A stretch of DNA of 64,000 bases from JANYCO01 sp035535995 (GTDB lineage Bacteria; Bacteroidota; Bacteroidia; Cytophagales; Cytophagaceae). Below are positions 36,541-45,405 of the stretch, piece by piece. The position numbers were made by a program, and so were the translations under genes. The stretch spans positions 62,001 to 126,000 of the forward strand of contig DATLOZ010000005.1 of NCBI GenBank assembly GCA_035535995.1, written 5' to 3'. How positions within the stretch are numbered: position 1 is the stretch's first letter; each line of letters begins with the position of its first letter. The notes below the pieces were generated by a model. The model was not told the DNA's origin. It was given only the letters and a program-made list of their open reading frames with translations, and ran no database searches.

Positions 36541-37351
36541 ATGGCTGACTAAGACTAAGCACATGAATATCTGAATAATTATTCGATTGTCTTTTGGGTG
36601 TTACCATCGGGATCGCTTCACTATTCTTATGATCCTGGATAGTGATCAGCTTGATGCGTATATCATTTGCGGTTTCGTTGACGGCATTTACAAAATAATT
36701 GAGCCCTAAGTTTTCATCATACTGCGTACTGAGTTTATGTTCGAGTGAAATGATCATGGCGTTGAGATCATTCAAGTCGATCTTTGTATTGCTCTGCACC
36801 AGGCCGTGGATCTCCAGCACTACATCATTTTTCTGAACTATATTTTTTAGAAATTCATATTTCTCCAACACATCGTTCATGATTTTTTCGGGGAATACCA
36901 TTTTAGTGAAGGAAGTATTTCTATTTCCTCCTGGTACGGTGAGAATAGAACAAGGCGCTTGTTTGATAATATAGTAGATGTCAGAATCTAGAAAGAAATT
37001 TCCATACTCCGTCATTGTAGTACCGATCACGATAAGGTCACAACCAATTGATTGTGCCATCACCACGATTGTATTGGAGGCTATTCCTGTCTCCGCCTTC
37101 ACTCCTACTTCTATCTGATGTGTTTCCTGTATCTTATTTTTAAGTTTTTCTAAAAGGCCGATGTAAGTCGATTCTGATAAATGCAGCTCATCGGGCATCA
37201 TATAAGCTTTCTTTGGATTTTCTTCTGCGGTATATAAAATCGTAATTCGAGCTTGGTTCTTCTTGCTAATTTGCACAGCCGTTTCCAAAGCATACGCGGC
37301 ATACTTCGAAAAGTCGACCGGTACGAGGATATGTCTAATTTTTTTATTCAT
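36539..37351 (-). CDS. Universal stress protein family
   Basis: A 270-residue protein. The first half is a clear UspA domain ('HILVPVDFSKYAAYALETAVQIS', 'ARITILYTAEEN', 'IGCDLIVIGTTMTEYG', 'APCSILTVPGG'). The second half is a degenerate or divergent Usp-like domain. The first-domain nucleotide loop departs from the usual GxxGx9GS, so ATP binding is uncertain. Usp proteins are cytoplasmic stress factors. It is probably monocistronic. Confidence 0.82.
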   Translation of the reverse strand: MNKKIRHILVPVDFSKYAAYALETAVQISKKNQARITILYTAEENPKKAYMMPDELHLSESTYIGLLEKLKNKIQETHQIEVGVKAETGIASNTIVVMAQSIGCDLIVIGTTMTEYGNFFLDSDIYYIIKQAPCSILTVPGGNRNTSFTKMVFPEKIMNDVLEKYEFLKNIVQKNDVVLEIHGLVQSNTKIDLNDLNAMIISLEHKLSTQYDENLGLNYFVNAVNETANDIRIKLITIQDHKNSEAIPMVTPKRQSNNYSDIHVLSLSQP

Positions 37352-37477
37352 TGAATTATAATTTTAATCGAATTCAAAATCAATTGTTATGAGCTAATAA
37401 CAACCATAAATAAAATTTACCATCCCTAGAAGTTGTTTACAGGTACAGACTTCTCAAGGGGCAAAAAGAATAATAAA

Positions 37478-37819
37478 TTATAACTTCAACGTACAATACA
37501 GAAACCTCAAAGGGATATCTGAAAAAACGGAAACTATATAAAGATGAACTGTGGGTACTAAAAAAGAAAGATCAGGCAATACAGAAGCAATGCTGGGCAA
37601 TGCTTCAAAGGTCATGCAAACCTTTGGCAACATCGTTTGGCTGTCTTTGATGACAATGATTTTCTTACTTAACCTGGTTTTAGTTACCTGTTGTAGCTGT
37701 ACAAAATTATCTACATGGTCAGGATAAAAGAGATAATAACACAAAGCTCTGGAAGGGCCTAGTGTGATATAAAACAAAAAAAGTAGATTCAGGAAATAAC
37801 TTTTTAGCCTGCGTTGCAT
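37478..37819 (-). CDS. Possible small secreted protein
   Basis: A 113-residue frame from ATG 37819 whose first 25 residues look like a signal peptide (MQRRLKSYFLNLLFLFYITLG). The rest has no recognised domain and few charged clusters. It lies alone in a region between a usp gene and a divergent LysR gene. It may be a chance frame; codon use does not settle it. Confidence 0.35.
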   Translation of the reverse strand: MQRRLKSYFLNLLFLFYITLGPSRALCYYLFYPDHVDNFVQLQQVTKTRLSKKIIVIKDSQTMLPKVCMTFEALPSIASVLPDLSFLVPTVHLYIVSVFSDIPLRFLYCTLKL

Positions 37820-37988
37820 CAATGCTAAGGTTAAATCTAAGGTTAGATTTTATAAATATAAATCATAAAAAATATAAATCAAAGTAAATTTTTCTTAAAC
37901 ACTAATTTCTAATCTTTGTAATCAAACAAATCGGTCTTAAAAATCTACTTGTAAGAATGAAATCACAATTCACTATCTTGTCATTATT

Positions 37989-38888
37989 ATGGTATTTGAT
38001 TTCCGGTTAAAAGTTTTTCGAACCGTAGCGCTAAAACTAAGCTACACGAAAGCGGCTAATGAGCTTTTTATTTCGCAGCCTGCGGTGACCAAGCATATTC
38101 ATGAATTGGAGCAACAACTGAATACAAGGCTTTTCAATAGAAAAGGAAGTTCTATTTCGCTCACTCCTTCCGGGGAACTGCTACTGCGCTATTCGGAACA
38201 GATCTTTAAATTGTATGCGCTGCTGGAAAATGAATTGGCCGCCTTAAGCGATGTGAAACAGGGCCAGCTTCGCATTGGCGCCAGTACTACTTTGGCTTTA
38301 TACGTGTTGCCGCGGATCCTGGCTTTGTTCAAAAAGTCGTACCCACTCATAGAAGTAAGACTGATCAATGGCAACAGCGAGTTTATAGAGCAACAAGTGA
38401 TCGCGGAGAAAATTGATCTGGCCATCGTAGAAGGGATCTCGCATTACCCCCAGATCAATTATGAATCTTTTGTGAAAGATGAGATCGTACTGGTAGCCCG
38501 CACTAATAATAAATTTCTTCCCAAGAACGAGCTCAAGCCTGCACAATTGCAGACCTTGCCATTGGTGCTGAGAGAACAAGGTTCCGGCACCCTGGATGTA
38601 ATTCAGAAAGCGCTCTCTGAAGCAGGCATTAGCTTCCGCGATCTGAATGTCCAGATCTACCTCGACAATACAGAAAGCATTAAAGAATACCTGCTCTACG
38701 CCGATTGTGTAGCTTTTCTCTCGGTGCATTCGATTACCAAAGAGCTGCAGCAAAACCAATTGAGCATAGTAGAGATTGAGGGAATTGAAATTTACCGCGA
38801 CTTTCAGTTCATACAGTTGCACGGACAGACACAAAAGCTTTCGGAGCTTTTTAAAAGGTTCTGTTTGAGTCATTATAACATAAAGTAA
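37989..38888 (+). CDS. LysR family transcriptional regulator
   Basis: A 299-residue LTTR. The N-terminal winged helix is 'FRTVALKLSYTKAANELFISQPAVTKHIHELEQQLNTRLF'. A linker helix leads to the periplasmic-binding-like effector domain (about residues 90-295: 'GQLRIGASTTLALYVLPRILALF', 'DLAIVEG', 'VLVARTNN', 'REQGSGTLDVI'). The effector domain is like the CysB/CbbR/CysL branch. Its target could be the divergent minus-strand gene or a distant locus; no palindromic T-N11-A site was verified. The ferredoxin gene follows by 75 bp. Confidence 0.9.
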   Translation: MVFDFRLKVFRTVALKLSYTKAANELFISQPAVTKHIHELEQQLNTRLFNRKGSSISLTPSGELLLRYSEQIFKLYALLENELAALSDVKQGQLRIGASTTLALYVLPRILALFKKSYPLIEVRLINGNSEFIEQQVIAEKIDLAIVEGISHYPQINYESFVKDEIVLVARTNNKFLPKNELKPAQLQTLPLVLREQGSGTLDVIQKALSEAGISFRDLNVQIYLDNTESIKEYLLYADCVAFLSVHSITKELQQNQLSIVEIEGIEIYRDFQFIQLHGQTQKLSELFKRFCLSHYNIK

Positions 38889-38963
38889 TCCCGGATTACC
38901 TTTTTTGATTGGCGGTACAAGTATTTTCTTCTTTGCTTTGCATAAAATCAATGACAAAGTATT

Positions 38964-39317
38964 ATGGCTATTATTATCACAGACGATTGTATCAATTGCG
39001 GAGCTTGTGAGCCGGAGTGTCCAAACAATGCTATTTATGAAAACGGCGCAAGCTGGAATTGGGCAAAAGGTACGAGCTTAACAGAAATTGAATTGGAAGA
39101 CGGTACCTTGATGGATGCCAATACATTCAACGATCCTATCTCAAACGATTATTTCTATATCGTTCCAAATAAATGCACCGAATGCATGGGCTTCCATGAA
39201 GAACCACAGTGCGCCGCTGTATGCCCCGTAGATTGCTGTGTTTCCGATCCCGATAATGTGGAATCAAAAGAAACATTACTTGCTAAAAAAGCTTGGCTGC
39301 ATGCGGAGCTGGTTTAA
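38964..39317 (+). CDS. Ferredoxin with two [4Fe-4S] clusters
   Basis: A 117-residue ferredoxin with 'CINCGACEPECPN' for cluster I and 'CTECMGFHEEPQCAAVCPVDCC' for cluster II. The long spacer between the first two Cys of cluster II (the 'MGFHEEPQ' insert) is typical of Alvin-type or aromatic-pathway 2[4Fe-4S] ferredoxins with low potentials. It carries electrons to unknown partners; the desaturase at 5.4 kb needs a donor, but there is no direct link. Confidence 0.9.
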   Translation: MAIIITDDCINCGACEPECPNNAIYENGASWNWAKGTSLTEIELEDGTLMDANTFNDPISNDYFYIVPNKCTECMGFHEEPQCAAVCPVDCCVSDPDNVESKETLLAKKAWLHAELV

Positions 39318-39372
39318 TAAAAATGATGAATGTTGAGTTATGAATTGCTGGTACAGGCTTATAACTCATTAT

Positions 39373-40107
39373 TCATCGCTTAAATTGTCCCATAAATTCC
39401 CGGATCTTCTCCTCCTCTACTCCTTCGGAAATTGTTTTGATAAAAGCTGTACCCACGATCGCTCCTTGTGTGTATTGGCAGGCGGTTTGAAAATCTTTAC
39501 CGTTGTTGATGTTGAATCCAGTGAGCACTGGATTTCGTAACTTCATTTGTTGAATGCGTTTGAAATACGTTTCATCGGGAGCTCCATTCTTATTGTTGCC
39601 TGTAGTGCTGTTGGAAGAAATCATATAAATAAATGCTGCGGAATTTTCATCGATTGAGCGGATACATGTATCGCCGGTTTGTGGTGTGATCATGAAAATG
39701 GAAGAAAGACCGTGCTGCGCATAGAGTTCTTCGTAGTTCTTCCTGTATTCGGTCAGCGTCATTTCCGGTATAATACTTCCTTTGATGCCTGTCTCAGCAC
39801 ATTGCCTACAAAATTTTTCAAATCCATATTGATAAATAGGATTCATGGAACCCATCAGAAGAAGAGGAATGCGTACTTCGTCTTTTATTTCTTTCAGTTG
39901 ACTGAAAAGTTTTTCCAGTGTCATTCCATTTTCTAAAGCAGTCTCGTTGGCCTTTTGTATCACAGGTCCGTCCATTAAGGAATCTGAAAAAGGAATTCCA
40001 ATCTCGATCATATCGGCTCCATGTTTTTGTAGAAGAAGAATTATTTTCCCCGTTTCCTCCAGGCCAGGATAGCCGGCAGTGAAGTAGATGTTTAGTGTTT
40101 TTTTCAT
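39373..40107 (-). CDS. trpA: Tryptophan synthase alpha chain
   Basis: The 244-residue TrpA from ATG 40107. It has 'IYFTAGYP', 'GADMIEIGIPFSDSLMDGP' with the catalytic Glu, and 'GFNINNGKDFQ' near the phosphate-binding loop. It cleaves indole-3-glycerol phosphate to indole and glyceraldehyde 3-phosphate and passes indole to TrpB. The loop 'SSNSTTGNNKNG' is close to the canonical 'VSREGVTG', though the Arg is absent. It lies 159 bp downstream of trpB on the same strand; between them is a long dyad repeat at 40161-40235, unusual inside a trpBA pair. It is probably controlled by the leader ahead of trpB. Confidence 0.92.
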   Translation of the reverse strand: MKKTLNIYFTAGYPGLEETGKIILLLQKHGADMIEIGIPFSDSLMDGPVIQKANETALENGMTLEKLFSQLKEIKDEVRIPLLLMGSMNPIYQYGFEKFCRQCAETGIKGSIIPEMTLTEYRKNYEELYAQHGLSSIFMITPQTGDTCIRSIDENSAAFIYMISSNSTTGNNKNGAPDETYFKRIQQMKLRNPVLTGFNINNGKDFQTACQYTQGAIVGTAFIKTISEGVEEEKIREFMGQFKR

Positions 40108-40160
40108 GTTTTTGATTTTAAGAAAAATGATAATGTATATGCTAGATGTCATTTATTTTA

Positions 40161-40235
40161 CTCAGTACTATTGCTGTTGCTCTTGCTCTTGCTGTCCTGC
40201 TGTTGGTCAGCAAGAGCAACAGCAACAGTATTGAG
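40161..40235. repeat. Dyad repeat TTGCTGTTGCTCTTGCTG, copy 1
   Basis: Inverted arms of about 28 bp built from CTGTTGCTCTTGCTG, flanked by ACTCAATACT-type words. The right arm is the exact reverse complement of the left arm of the copy at 50355-50412. It lies between trpB and trpA and may cause partial termination. Confidence 0.7.
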
Positions 40236-40266
40236 ATATTTTGTGTTAGGACTGACTCAGTACTCT

Positions 40267-41463
40267 TCACTTATAGTTGCTCATATAAGTTTCCAGGTCC
40301 TTATCTCCCCTACCCGACAAGCAGATCACAACAGTGTCTTTTTTAGAAAGTGAAAGATGTTCCAATGCTGCAAGAGCATGTGCAGATTCCAAGGCTGGAA
40401 TGATTCCTTCCTTTCGCGTAAGCAAAAAAGCAGCTTGCAAGGCTTCGTCATCGGTGATGGCTACGAACTCCGCTCTGCCTGTGGTTTTCAACAATGCATG
40501 CAGCGGCCCAATGCCTGGATAATCCAGTCCGGCGGAAATAGAATGTGCTTCCAATATCTGGCCTTCGTCCGACTGCATTACCAATGACTTGAATCCATGT
40601 AGTATACCAGGTTTCCCGAGAAAACTTGTAGCCGCTGAAAAACCTGAGTCGAGTCCTTTACCTGCTGCTTCTGCTGCAACCAGTTTTACTTCCGGAAGAT
40701 CCAGGTAGTGATAAAATGTGCCTGCAGCGTTGCTCCCGCCACCTACACATGCGATGAGGTAGTCAGGACTGGCCTTGCCAGCCAGTTGTGGTAGTTGGGA
40801 AATGATCTCTGAACTGATAATGGATTGAAAGCGTGCAACCATATCGGGGTAAGGATGAGGCCCGCAGGCAGTACCCATTACATAGAAAGTATCTTCCGGG
40901 TGATTGATCCAATCGCGCAAGGCCTCGTTGATCGCGTCTTTTAGCGTCTTGCTGCCGGAAGTGACGGGAATCACGGTAGCGCCAAGCATGCGCATCCGCT
41001 CTACATTGGGCTTTTGCCTTTTTACATCCGTTTCTCCCATATAAATAAAACAAGGAAGCTCTAGCAGCGCACAAATAGTAGCAGTAGCCACACCATGCTG
41101 GCCTGCGCCGGTCTCAGCGATGATTCGCTTTTTACCCAGGCGTCTTGCCAGTAAAATTTGTCCAAGCGAATTGTTGAGTTTATGCGAGCCTGTATGACAG
41201 AGGTCTTCTCGTTTCAAATAAATATTGGTTTGATAATGTTCGGAAAGCCGCTTTGCATGCGTGATAGCGGTGGGTCGCCCCACATAGTGGCGAAGCAGGT
41301 AGCGGTATTCTTCCTGAAATTCTTTGCTCTCTATCACCGGCAGATAGCGGCTTGCAAGCTCTTCTATATTGGGTAATAAAATTTCCGGTACGAAGATCCC
41401 GCCGAAGGCTCCGTAGTATCCTTCCTGGTCTACAGTGTACTTTGTCATTGTTTGTGTCATCAT
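40267..41463 (-). CDS. trpB: Tryptophan synthase beta chain
   Basis: The 398-residue TrpB from ATG 41463 (ATG 41460 is equally possible). It has the PLP lysine in 'CHTGSHKLNNSLGQ', the glycine loop 'CVGGGSNAAGTF', 'AAEAAGKGLDS' and 'SAGLDYPGIGP'. It condenses indole with serine to make tryptophan. An extended in-frame start further upstream lies in the leader hairpin and is not used. The gene heads the trpB-trpA unit. Ahead of it a terminator hairpin and a Trp-rich leader peptide indicate attenuation. Confidence 0.95.
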   Translation of the reverse strand: MMTQTMTKYTVDQEGYYGAFGGIFVPEILLPNIEELASRYLPVIESKEFQEEYRYLLRHYVGRPTAITHAKRLSEHYQTNIYLKREDLCHTGSHKLNNSLGQILLARRLGKKRIIAETGAGQHGVATATICALLELPCFIYMGETDVKRQKPNVERMRMLGATVIPVTSGSKTLKDAINEALRDWINHPEDTFYVMGTACGPHPYPDMVARFQSIISSEIISQLPQLAGKASPDYLIACVGGGSNAAGTFYHYLDLPEVKLVAAEAAGKGLDSGFSAATSFLGKPGILHGFKSLVMQSDEGQILEAHSISAGLDYPGIGPLHALLKTTGRAEFVAITDDEALQAAFLLTRKEGIIPALESAHALAALEHLSLSKKDTVVICLSGRGDKDLETYMSNYK

Positions 41464-41496
41464 GGTTTTTGGATTTATAAATTGAATAAAATAAAA

Positions 41497-41520
41497 AAGG
41501 CTCACTGCGAAGTGAGCCTT
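41497..41520 (-). terminator. Leader terminator (attenuator) ahead of trpB
   Basis: On the minus strand AAGGCTCACTTCGCAGTGAGCCTT is followed by TTTTTATTTT, a strong rho-independent terminator located 34 bp upstream of the trpB start, where a full stop would silence the gene. Together with the leader peptide it is a transcription attenuator. Confidence 0.8.
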
Positions 41521-41547
41521 TGTATATGCTTTGATTTAAGAATAAGC

Positions 41548-41631
41548 TTAAGAAATTACATAATACGGCCGTTCACAGTGTCCTGAGTCGATACTGTGCC
41601 ACCAAAAATTATTATGTAGTGAGGAATTCAT
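41548..41631 (-). CDS. trpL: trp operon leader peptide (tandem Trp codons)
   Basis: A 27-codon frame with ATG at 41631 and TAA at 41548-41550. It encodes MNSSLHNNF, then two tandem tryptophans (TGG TGG at 41599-41604), then 'HSIDSGHCERPYYVIS'. It ends 27 bp before the leader terminator and 84 bp before trpB. Downstream of the Trp codons the mRNA can form CACAGT/ACTGTG, overlapping the coding part, as expected for a pause hairpin. Ribosome stalling at WW when Trp-tRNA is scarce would change the fold and let transcription continue. It is too short for routine gene finders. No clear promoter box was found. Confidence 0.7.
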   Translation of the reverse strand: MNSSLHNNFWWHSIDSGHCERPYYVIS

Positions 41632-41678
41632 GTATGCAACTTATAAAGTTTTTTCCAAAAAACAAATTAGTAGTAAAT

Positions 41679-41728
41679 ATTGGGTCTTTAGTTCTTGAGA
41701 ATATTTTATTCAAGACCAAGGACCCAAT
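41679..41728 (-). terminator. Hairpin between the T9SS gene and trpL
   Basis: Long arms ATTGGGTC.TTTAGTTCTTGA and TCAAGACCAAGGACCCAAT, placed just past the stop of the minus-strand T9SS gene, so it separates that transcript from the trp leader. Confidence 0.65.
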
Positions 41729-41736
41729 GCTCGATA

Positions 41737-42771
41737 CTAATAGATCATTAATGGCTTACTATCATTGCCTTTCGCATTTTGAATTTGCAACAAATACACC
41801 CCTGATTTCAAATTGTCAGGCAAAGTAATCGTTACTAATCCTGCTTCCGCAAAAGAACTTTCTTGTTGGAAAACAACGGTGCCTGTTTGAGGATCAAGAA
41901 GCATGATAGATGATGAAGTGCTGGTACTGGCCTGGATTGTAACTGTTTTGTTTGTGACAGGGTTTGGAAACATAGTCCATTCGTTGTCATCGTTTGCTGT
42001 AGCAGTAGACAAACTGATCACAGGAGAATAAGTAAAGTCCCCGTTTACATCAGTTTGTTTTAAACGGAAGTATAAAATTCCTTTTCCTTTTGGTGTAACG
42101 ATCGCGTTGTATTCATGAATAGTTGTTCCATTTCCTTGTGTGGGAATTTGTGCTATTTCATAAAATTCTTTTCCATCCGTAGATTCTTCAATCGTAAAAT
42201 ATTGATTCTTCTGTTCTGCAGAAGTACTCCAGTTTGTAGCCACTTCTCCTTTTGAGAAAGAAGCATTCCAGCTTATTAGTTCTACAGGAAGAGGATCATT
42301 TACGCTGGAAGGCCAATAGATCGTGCCCGTACCTGCGTTTTGTGTTCCGTCACTACCATCCCACACTTGTGTTCCATTGATCGCTATATCAGAATTTGTT
42401 TTCCCATTTACATCTTCCACAACACTTCCTCCGGGGCTAATGATAATACCGGAACCAGTTCCTGAAATGTTAATAGTAGGATAAAACCAAATAAGGAACC
42501 ATACCCTGCTCATAGTGAGCTTTCCGCGCACATATATTACTACATTACTTAAATTAACATTATAACCAGATATACTAATATCATCTCCAGCCTTAATGAT
42601 GATGACGTTTTTGTTTGAAGAACTGCTCCCACTAGTTGGTGGACCCGAAGGATTCCAAGAGCTTGCAGATGACCATTCCCCATTTCCGGAAGAAGTATAA
42701 GTGACTGCTTCTGCTGAAAAAGAAAGCAAAATCAAAAGCAAGCACACCAGATTCGTAGTAATAAATTTCAT
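41737..42771 (-). CDS. Secreted T9SS protein
   Basis: A 344-residue product from ATG 42771 with signal peptide MKFITTNLVCLLLILLSFSA. It begins with a beta-helix-like start 'VTYTSSGNGEWSSASSWNPSG', shared with the G8-like openings of T9SS adhesins such as the one at 60.3 kb. A linker 'LPVELISWNASFSKGEV' and a type A T9SS sorting domain ('MFPNPVTNKTVTIQAST' to 'GVYLLQIQNAKGN') follow. No catalytic domain. An upstream in-frame Met at 42813 is not used because the signal peptide starts at 42771. It is probably surface-anchored or released. Confidence 0.8.
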   Translation of the reverse strand: MKFITTNLVCLLLILLSFSAEAVTYTSSGNGEWSSASSWNPSGPPTSGSSSSNKNVIIIKAGDDISISGYNVNLSNVVIYVRGKLTMSRVWFLIWFYPTINISGTGSGIIISPGGSVVEDVNGKTNSDIAINGTQVWDGSDGTQNAGTGTIYWPSSVNDPLPVELISWNASFSKGEVATNWSTSAEQKNQYFTIEESTDGKEFYEIAQIPTQGNGTTIHEYNAIVTPKGKGILYFRLKQTDVNGDFTYSPVISLSTATANDDNEWTMFPNPVTNKTVTIQASTSTSSSIMLLDPQTGTVVFQQESSFAEAGLVTITLPDNLKSGVYLLQIQNAKGNDSKPLMIY

Positions 42772-43255
42772 AAGCAATACGATATCAGCGAAGGCCAAGT
42801 GGGTCGTTGGCATTCGATTTTGTTAGACAAAATTGATTTATTGAAAGGTTTCTAAAACAGGTACATTTACGTACGTTGTACCTGGGGAATTATACGGGAA
42901 GGTACTATCGTTGTTATACGCATGTAAGTAAAATTGAATTTTGAAGTAGTTAACTTATTCATTTAAAAATATATACTTTTTATAAAAAATATTTTTTTAT
43001 AAAATACATGTAGGAAAACATTTCGAATTTTTAATTTCTAATGTTATTTTAATGGAAAAAGAACTTTCATCATACAAATTTACGTTCTTAAAATTCCCAA
43101 TTGAGTGCAGGAAAATACCATTTTCTCTTGCCATATTTACGGATACTTAGATCACTAAAATTCTGAAAAGGATTTTGATTTGAATTTTAAAACTTCATAT
43201 AAGTTTTTGCCAAAGAAGTTTTTTAAAATGAACCACCCATTCTATATACCATACC
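42772..43255. other. Intergenic region, 484 bp, nothing recognised
   Basis: AT-rich DNA between divergent genes; it must contain promoters for both. No hairpin, repeat or riboswitch-like fold was recognised. Confidence 0.4.
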
Positions 43256-44395
43256 ATGTACGAATCCAAATACCAGGCAGCGCGATTAGTATCTGCTCAG
43301 ATAAAAGAACACTTCGCTCATCACCTCTCTGCAGCCCGCGAGCGTGGCGATGAAAACCTCGCTCCTGAGCCTGATACCGAAGCCATCGAAGCCATTCTCG
43401 ACGCTGCCTTTTGGGCGAGCTTACGCAAGGAAGAAGGACATGCTACACGCATTTCGATCGCTTATCTTTCTCCCGAACAGGCCGAACAGCCGCTTATCTT
43501 CACTCATAAATTAGAGCTCACGCCGGAGATCCTTACCAAACTTTCTCCTGGAGTAGAACGTCCGGGTGTTTACCTCGGTGTATGGCAGGAAGGAGATAGA
43601 TTGTATATCTGGGGTACTACTACTAAGATTCCTTATCTCTGTTTTATTCTTGATGTATCGGAGCCTGGCCTTCTAGTGATCAAACATCGCAGGGCTAATG
43701 GGTTCGGTAAGTTTACGAATGTAGCTGTACTCAGTGGCGATCAGATCAAAATGGTGAATGAGCAGAATACAGATCTGGATGGTTGCCCTATTGCTCTACG
43801 TTCGCTCTTAGGATTGAATAGTCCCGGTGATCCTGTGATCATGGTCAATCCGTTAATTCAACTGGCCGTCTCTATGCGTGCGCACCAGCGCGGAGGTACT
43901 TTGTTGGTGGTTCCTTCCACCAGCGATCGCTGGTGGAGTTCACTGATCCATCCTGTGAAATATTCTATAACTCCGCCATATACGGGACTTGCAGAACTAA
44001 TGCGCCTCGATATTTCAGAAAGAACCGATAGCCATTGGCAAGCTTTGCTGCGTACAGAATTGGAAAGCCTCGCCGGTCTTACTGCTGTAGACGGAGCTAC
44101 TGTGATCAACGACCGGTATGAGTTGATGGCATTCGGAGCAAAGATTGGTAGAACGGATGGAAATGCACGCGTAGAAAAAATGTATTACCATGAGCCTGTG
44201 ATGGGAGCTCCCGCCAGTACGATCAGTCCGGCTCAGAGCGGAGGCACAAGGCATTTGTCGGCTGCACAGTTTGTACATGATCAGCGTGACAGTCTTGCCT
44301 TGGTAGCTTCACAAGATGGGCATTTTACTGTTTTTGCCTGGTTGCCAGGCAAAGAAATGGTTCAGGCCTACCGGATTGATAGCTTATTGTTGTAA
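43256..44395 (+). CDS. Putative DAC (DisA_N-like) nucleotidyltransferase with N-terminal sensor domain
   Basis: A 379-residue soluble protein. Its C-terminal third carries the two motifs of diadenylate cyclases: DGA at 279-281 ('LTAVDGATVIN') and a GTRH motif at 330-333 ('GTRHLSAAQFVHDQRDSLALVASQDG'). DisA/CdaA have DGA and RHRxA at the same spacing. Here the motif reads RHLSA, so the core Arg-His is kept but the rest differs. The N-terminal 250 residues look like the sensor domains found with bacterial DAC proteins (of the DACNV type). It may make c-di-AMP or a related nucleotide, or bind one. Flanked by AT-rich DNA, it has no operon partners. Confidence 0.65.
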   Translation: MYESKYQAARLVSAQIKEHFAHHLSAARERGDENLAPEPDTEAIEAILDAAFWASLRKEEGHATRISIAYLSPEQAEQPLIFTHKLELTPEILTKLSPGVERPGVYLGVWQEGDRLYIWGTTTKIPYLCFILDVSEPGLLVIKHRRANGFGKFTNVAVLSGDQIKMVNEQNTDLDGCPIALRSLLGLNSPGDPVIMVNPLIQLAVSMRAHQRGGTLLVVPSTSDRWWSSLIHPVKYSITPPYTGLAELMRLDISERTDSHWQALLRTELESLAGLTAVDGATVINDRYELMAFGAKIGRTDGNARVEKMYYHEPVMGAPASTISPAQSGGTRHLSAAQFVHDQRDSLALVASQDGHFTVFAWLPGKEMVQAYRIDSLLL

Positions 44396-44686
44396 AAGTC
44401 CTTGCGCCATTGTTAGAGTTTTTCCAACAACATATTTCTCCGAATGCCTTTTAATCCTTCTAAAACTATTTAATTTCCTCACCTCAACTACTTTCAAGAT
44501 AAGCTTTATCTTGAAAGTGTTATTTTATTGATTATAAACAATTTGTATTTTTTGAAAAATCAATAAAATTTATAAAATCTTACATCCCTGTTTTACCCTT
44601 CGATTTAAAAAATACAATTTTGATTTTGAAATTAAGTAAAAATAAGCTTTGTTTACAAAGGTAGATATTTTTTAAACTAGATAGAT
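44396..44686. other. Intergenic region, nothing recognised
   Basis: About 290 bp of AT-rich DNA after the DAC-like gene. A short dyad near 44490-44520 (CTTTCAAGATAAGC/GCTTTATCTTGAAAG) could end transcription. Confidence 0.45.
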
Positions 44687-45328
44687 ATGAGGGAAAACAG
44701 TCAAAAATCATTCCATGAAAATGAAAATAAAGTAGTTTTTTTGGAAAACAAGTTAAATTTTGTGCTTAAAACTATAGAGTATGTTTCTGAAAATAATATA
44801 AAGGAAGCAAAGCAATCTTTAAATAATTATAAAGAAAGCACAGCCAATATTGTTTTAGGTAATCTTATTGAAAAAGCAGAACAAAGCAATGCTCCGAAAG
44901 TGCGTCCGGATGATAAAAGTTATGTTTTCCTGAAGATTATTTTGGAAAGCATGCCTTTTCCTGTTTTTATCAAGGACGAGCATTCTAATTATTTGCTCGT
45001 AAATTCATTGGAAGCGGAGTTGTTTGGCGTACCTGAAGCGGAGATCATCGGGAAACATGACAAAGATTTTGTACATGTAGAACAAGAGATGGACATTATT
45101 CAAAGATCAGACGATGAAGTTTTACATGAGCAAAAAAGTGTAGAGCTACCGAATCAGAATTTCACTTTACCAAATGGCAGATCGTTTGTTTTTAAAACTC
45201 ATAAAATACCTTTTACCAATCCACTTACCGGGAAGCCTAATATTCTCGGTTTCTCGGTAGATATTACCGATACGGTGAACCTGGACAAGCTTAAAAAGAT
45301 CTTGATCATGAATGGCCCTTATTTATAA
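44687..45328 (+). CDS. PAS domain protein without an output domain
   Basis: A 213-residue protein with an N-terminal helical segment (about 1-75) and one PAS domain at about 80-205 ('ILESMPFPVFIKDEHSNYLLVNSLEAELFGVPEAEIIGKHDKDF', 'ILGFSVDITD'). It lacks a kinase or GGDEF part. It may be a ligand or redox sensor acting through protein contacts. The stop is at 45328, followed by a terminator, so the protein is not truncated by the window. It follows the DAC-like gene but has a 290 bp gap, so it is only loosely linked. Confidence 0.78.
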   Translation: MRENSQKSFHENENKVVFLENKLNFVLKTIEYVSENNIKEAKQSLNNYKESTANIVLGNLIEKAEQSNAPKVRPDDKSYVFLKIILESMPFPVFIKDEHSNYLLVNSLEAELFGVPEAEIIGKHDKDFVHVEQEMDIIQRSDDEVLHEQKSVELPNQNFTLPNGRSFVFKTHKIPFTNPLTGKPNILGFSVDITDTVNLDKLKKILIMNGPYL

Positions 45329-45367
45329 GTGCTAAAAAACTTACAGGTTGATTAATGAATGAAGGGT

Positions 45368-45405
45368 GGGCCATCTTAAATGGTGGCCTTTTTTTAGTGA
45401 TAAAG
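45368..45405 (+). terminator. Terminator after the PAS protein gene
   Basis: Stem GGGCCATC/TGGTGGCC, with AATGG loop, followed by TTTTTTT, 40 bp after the stop. Confidence 0.75.
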
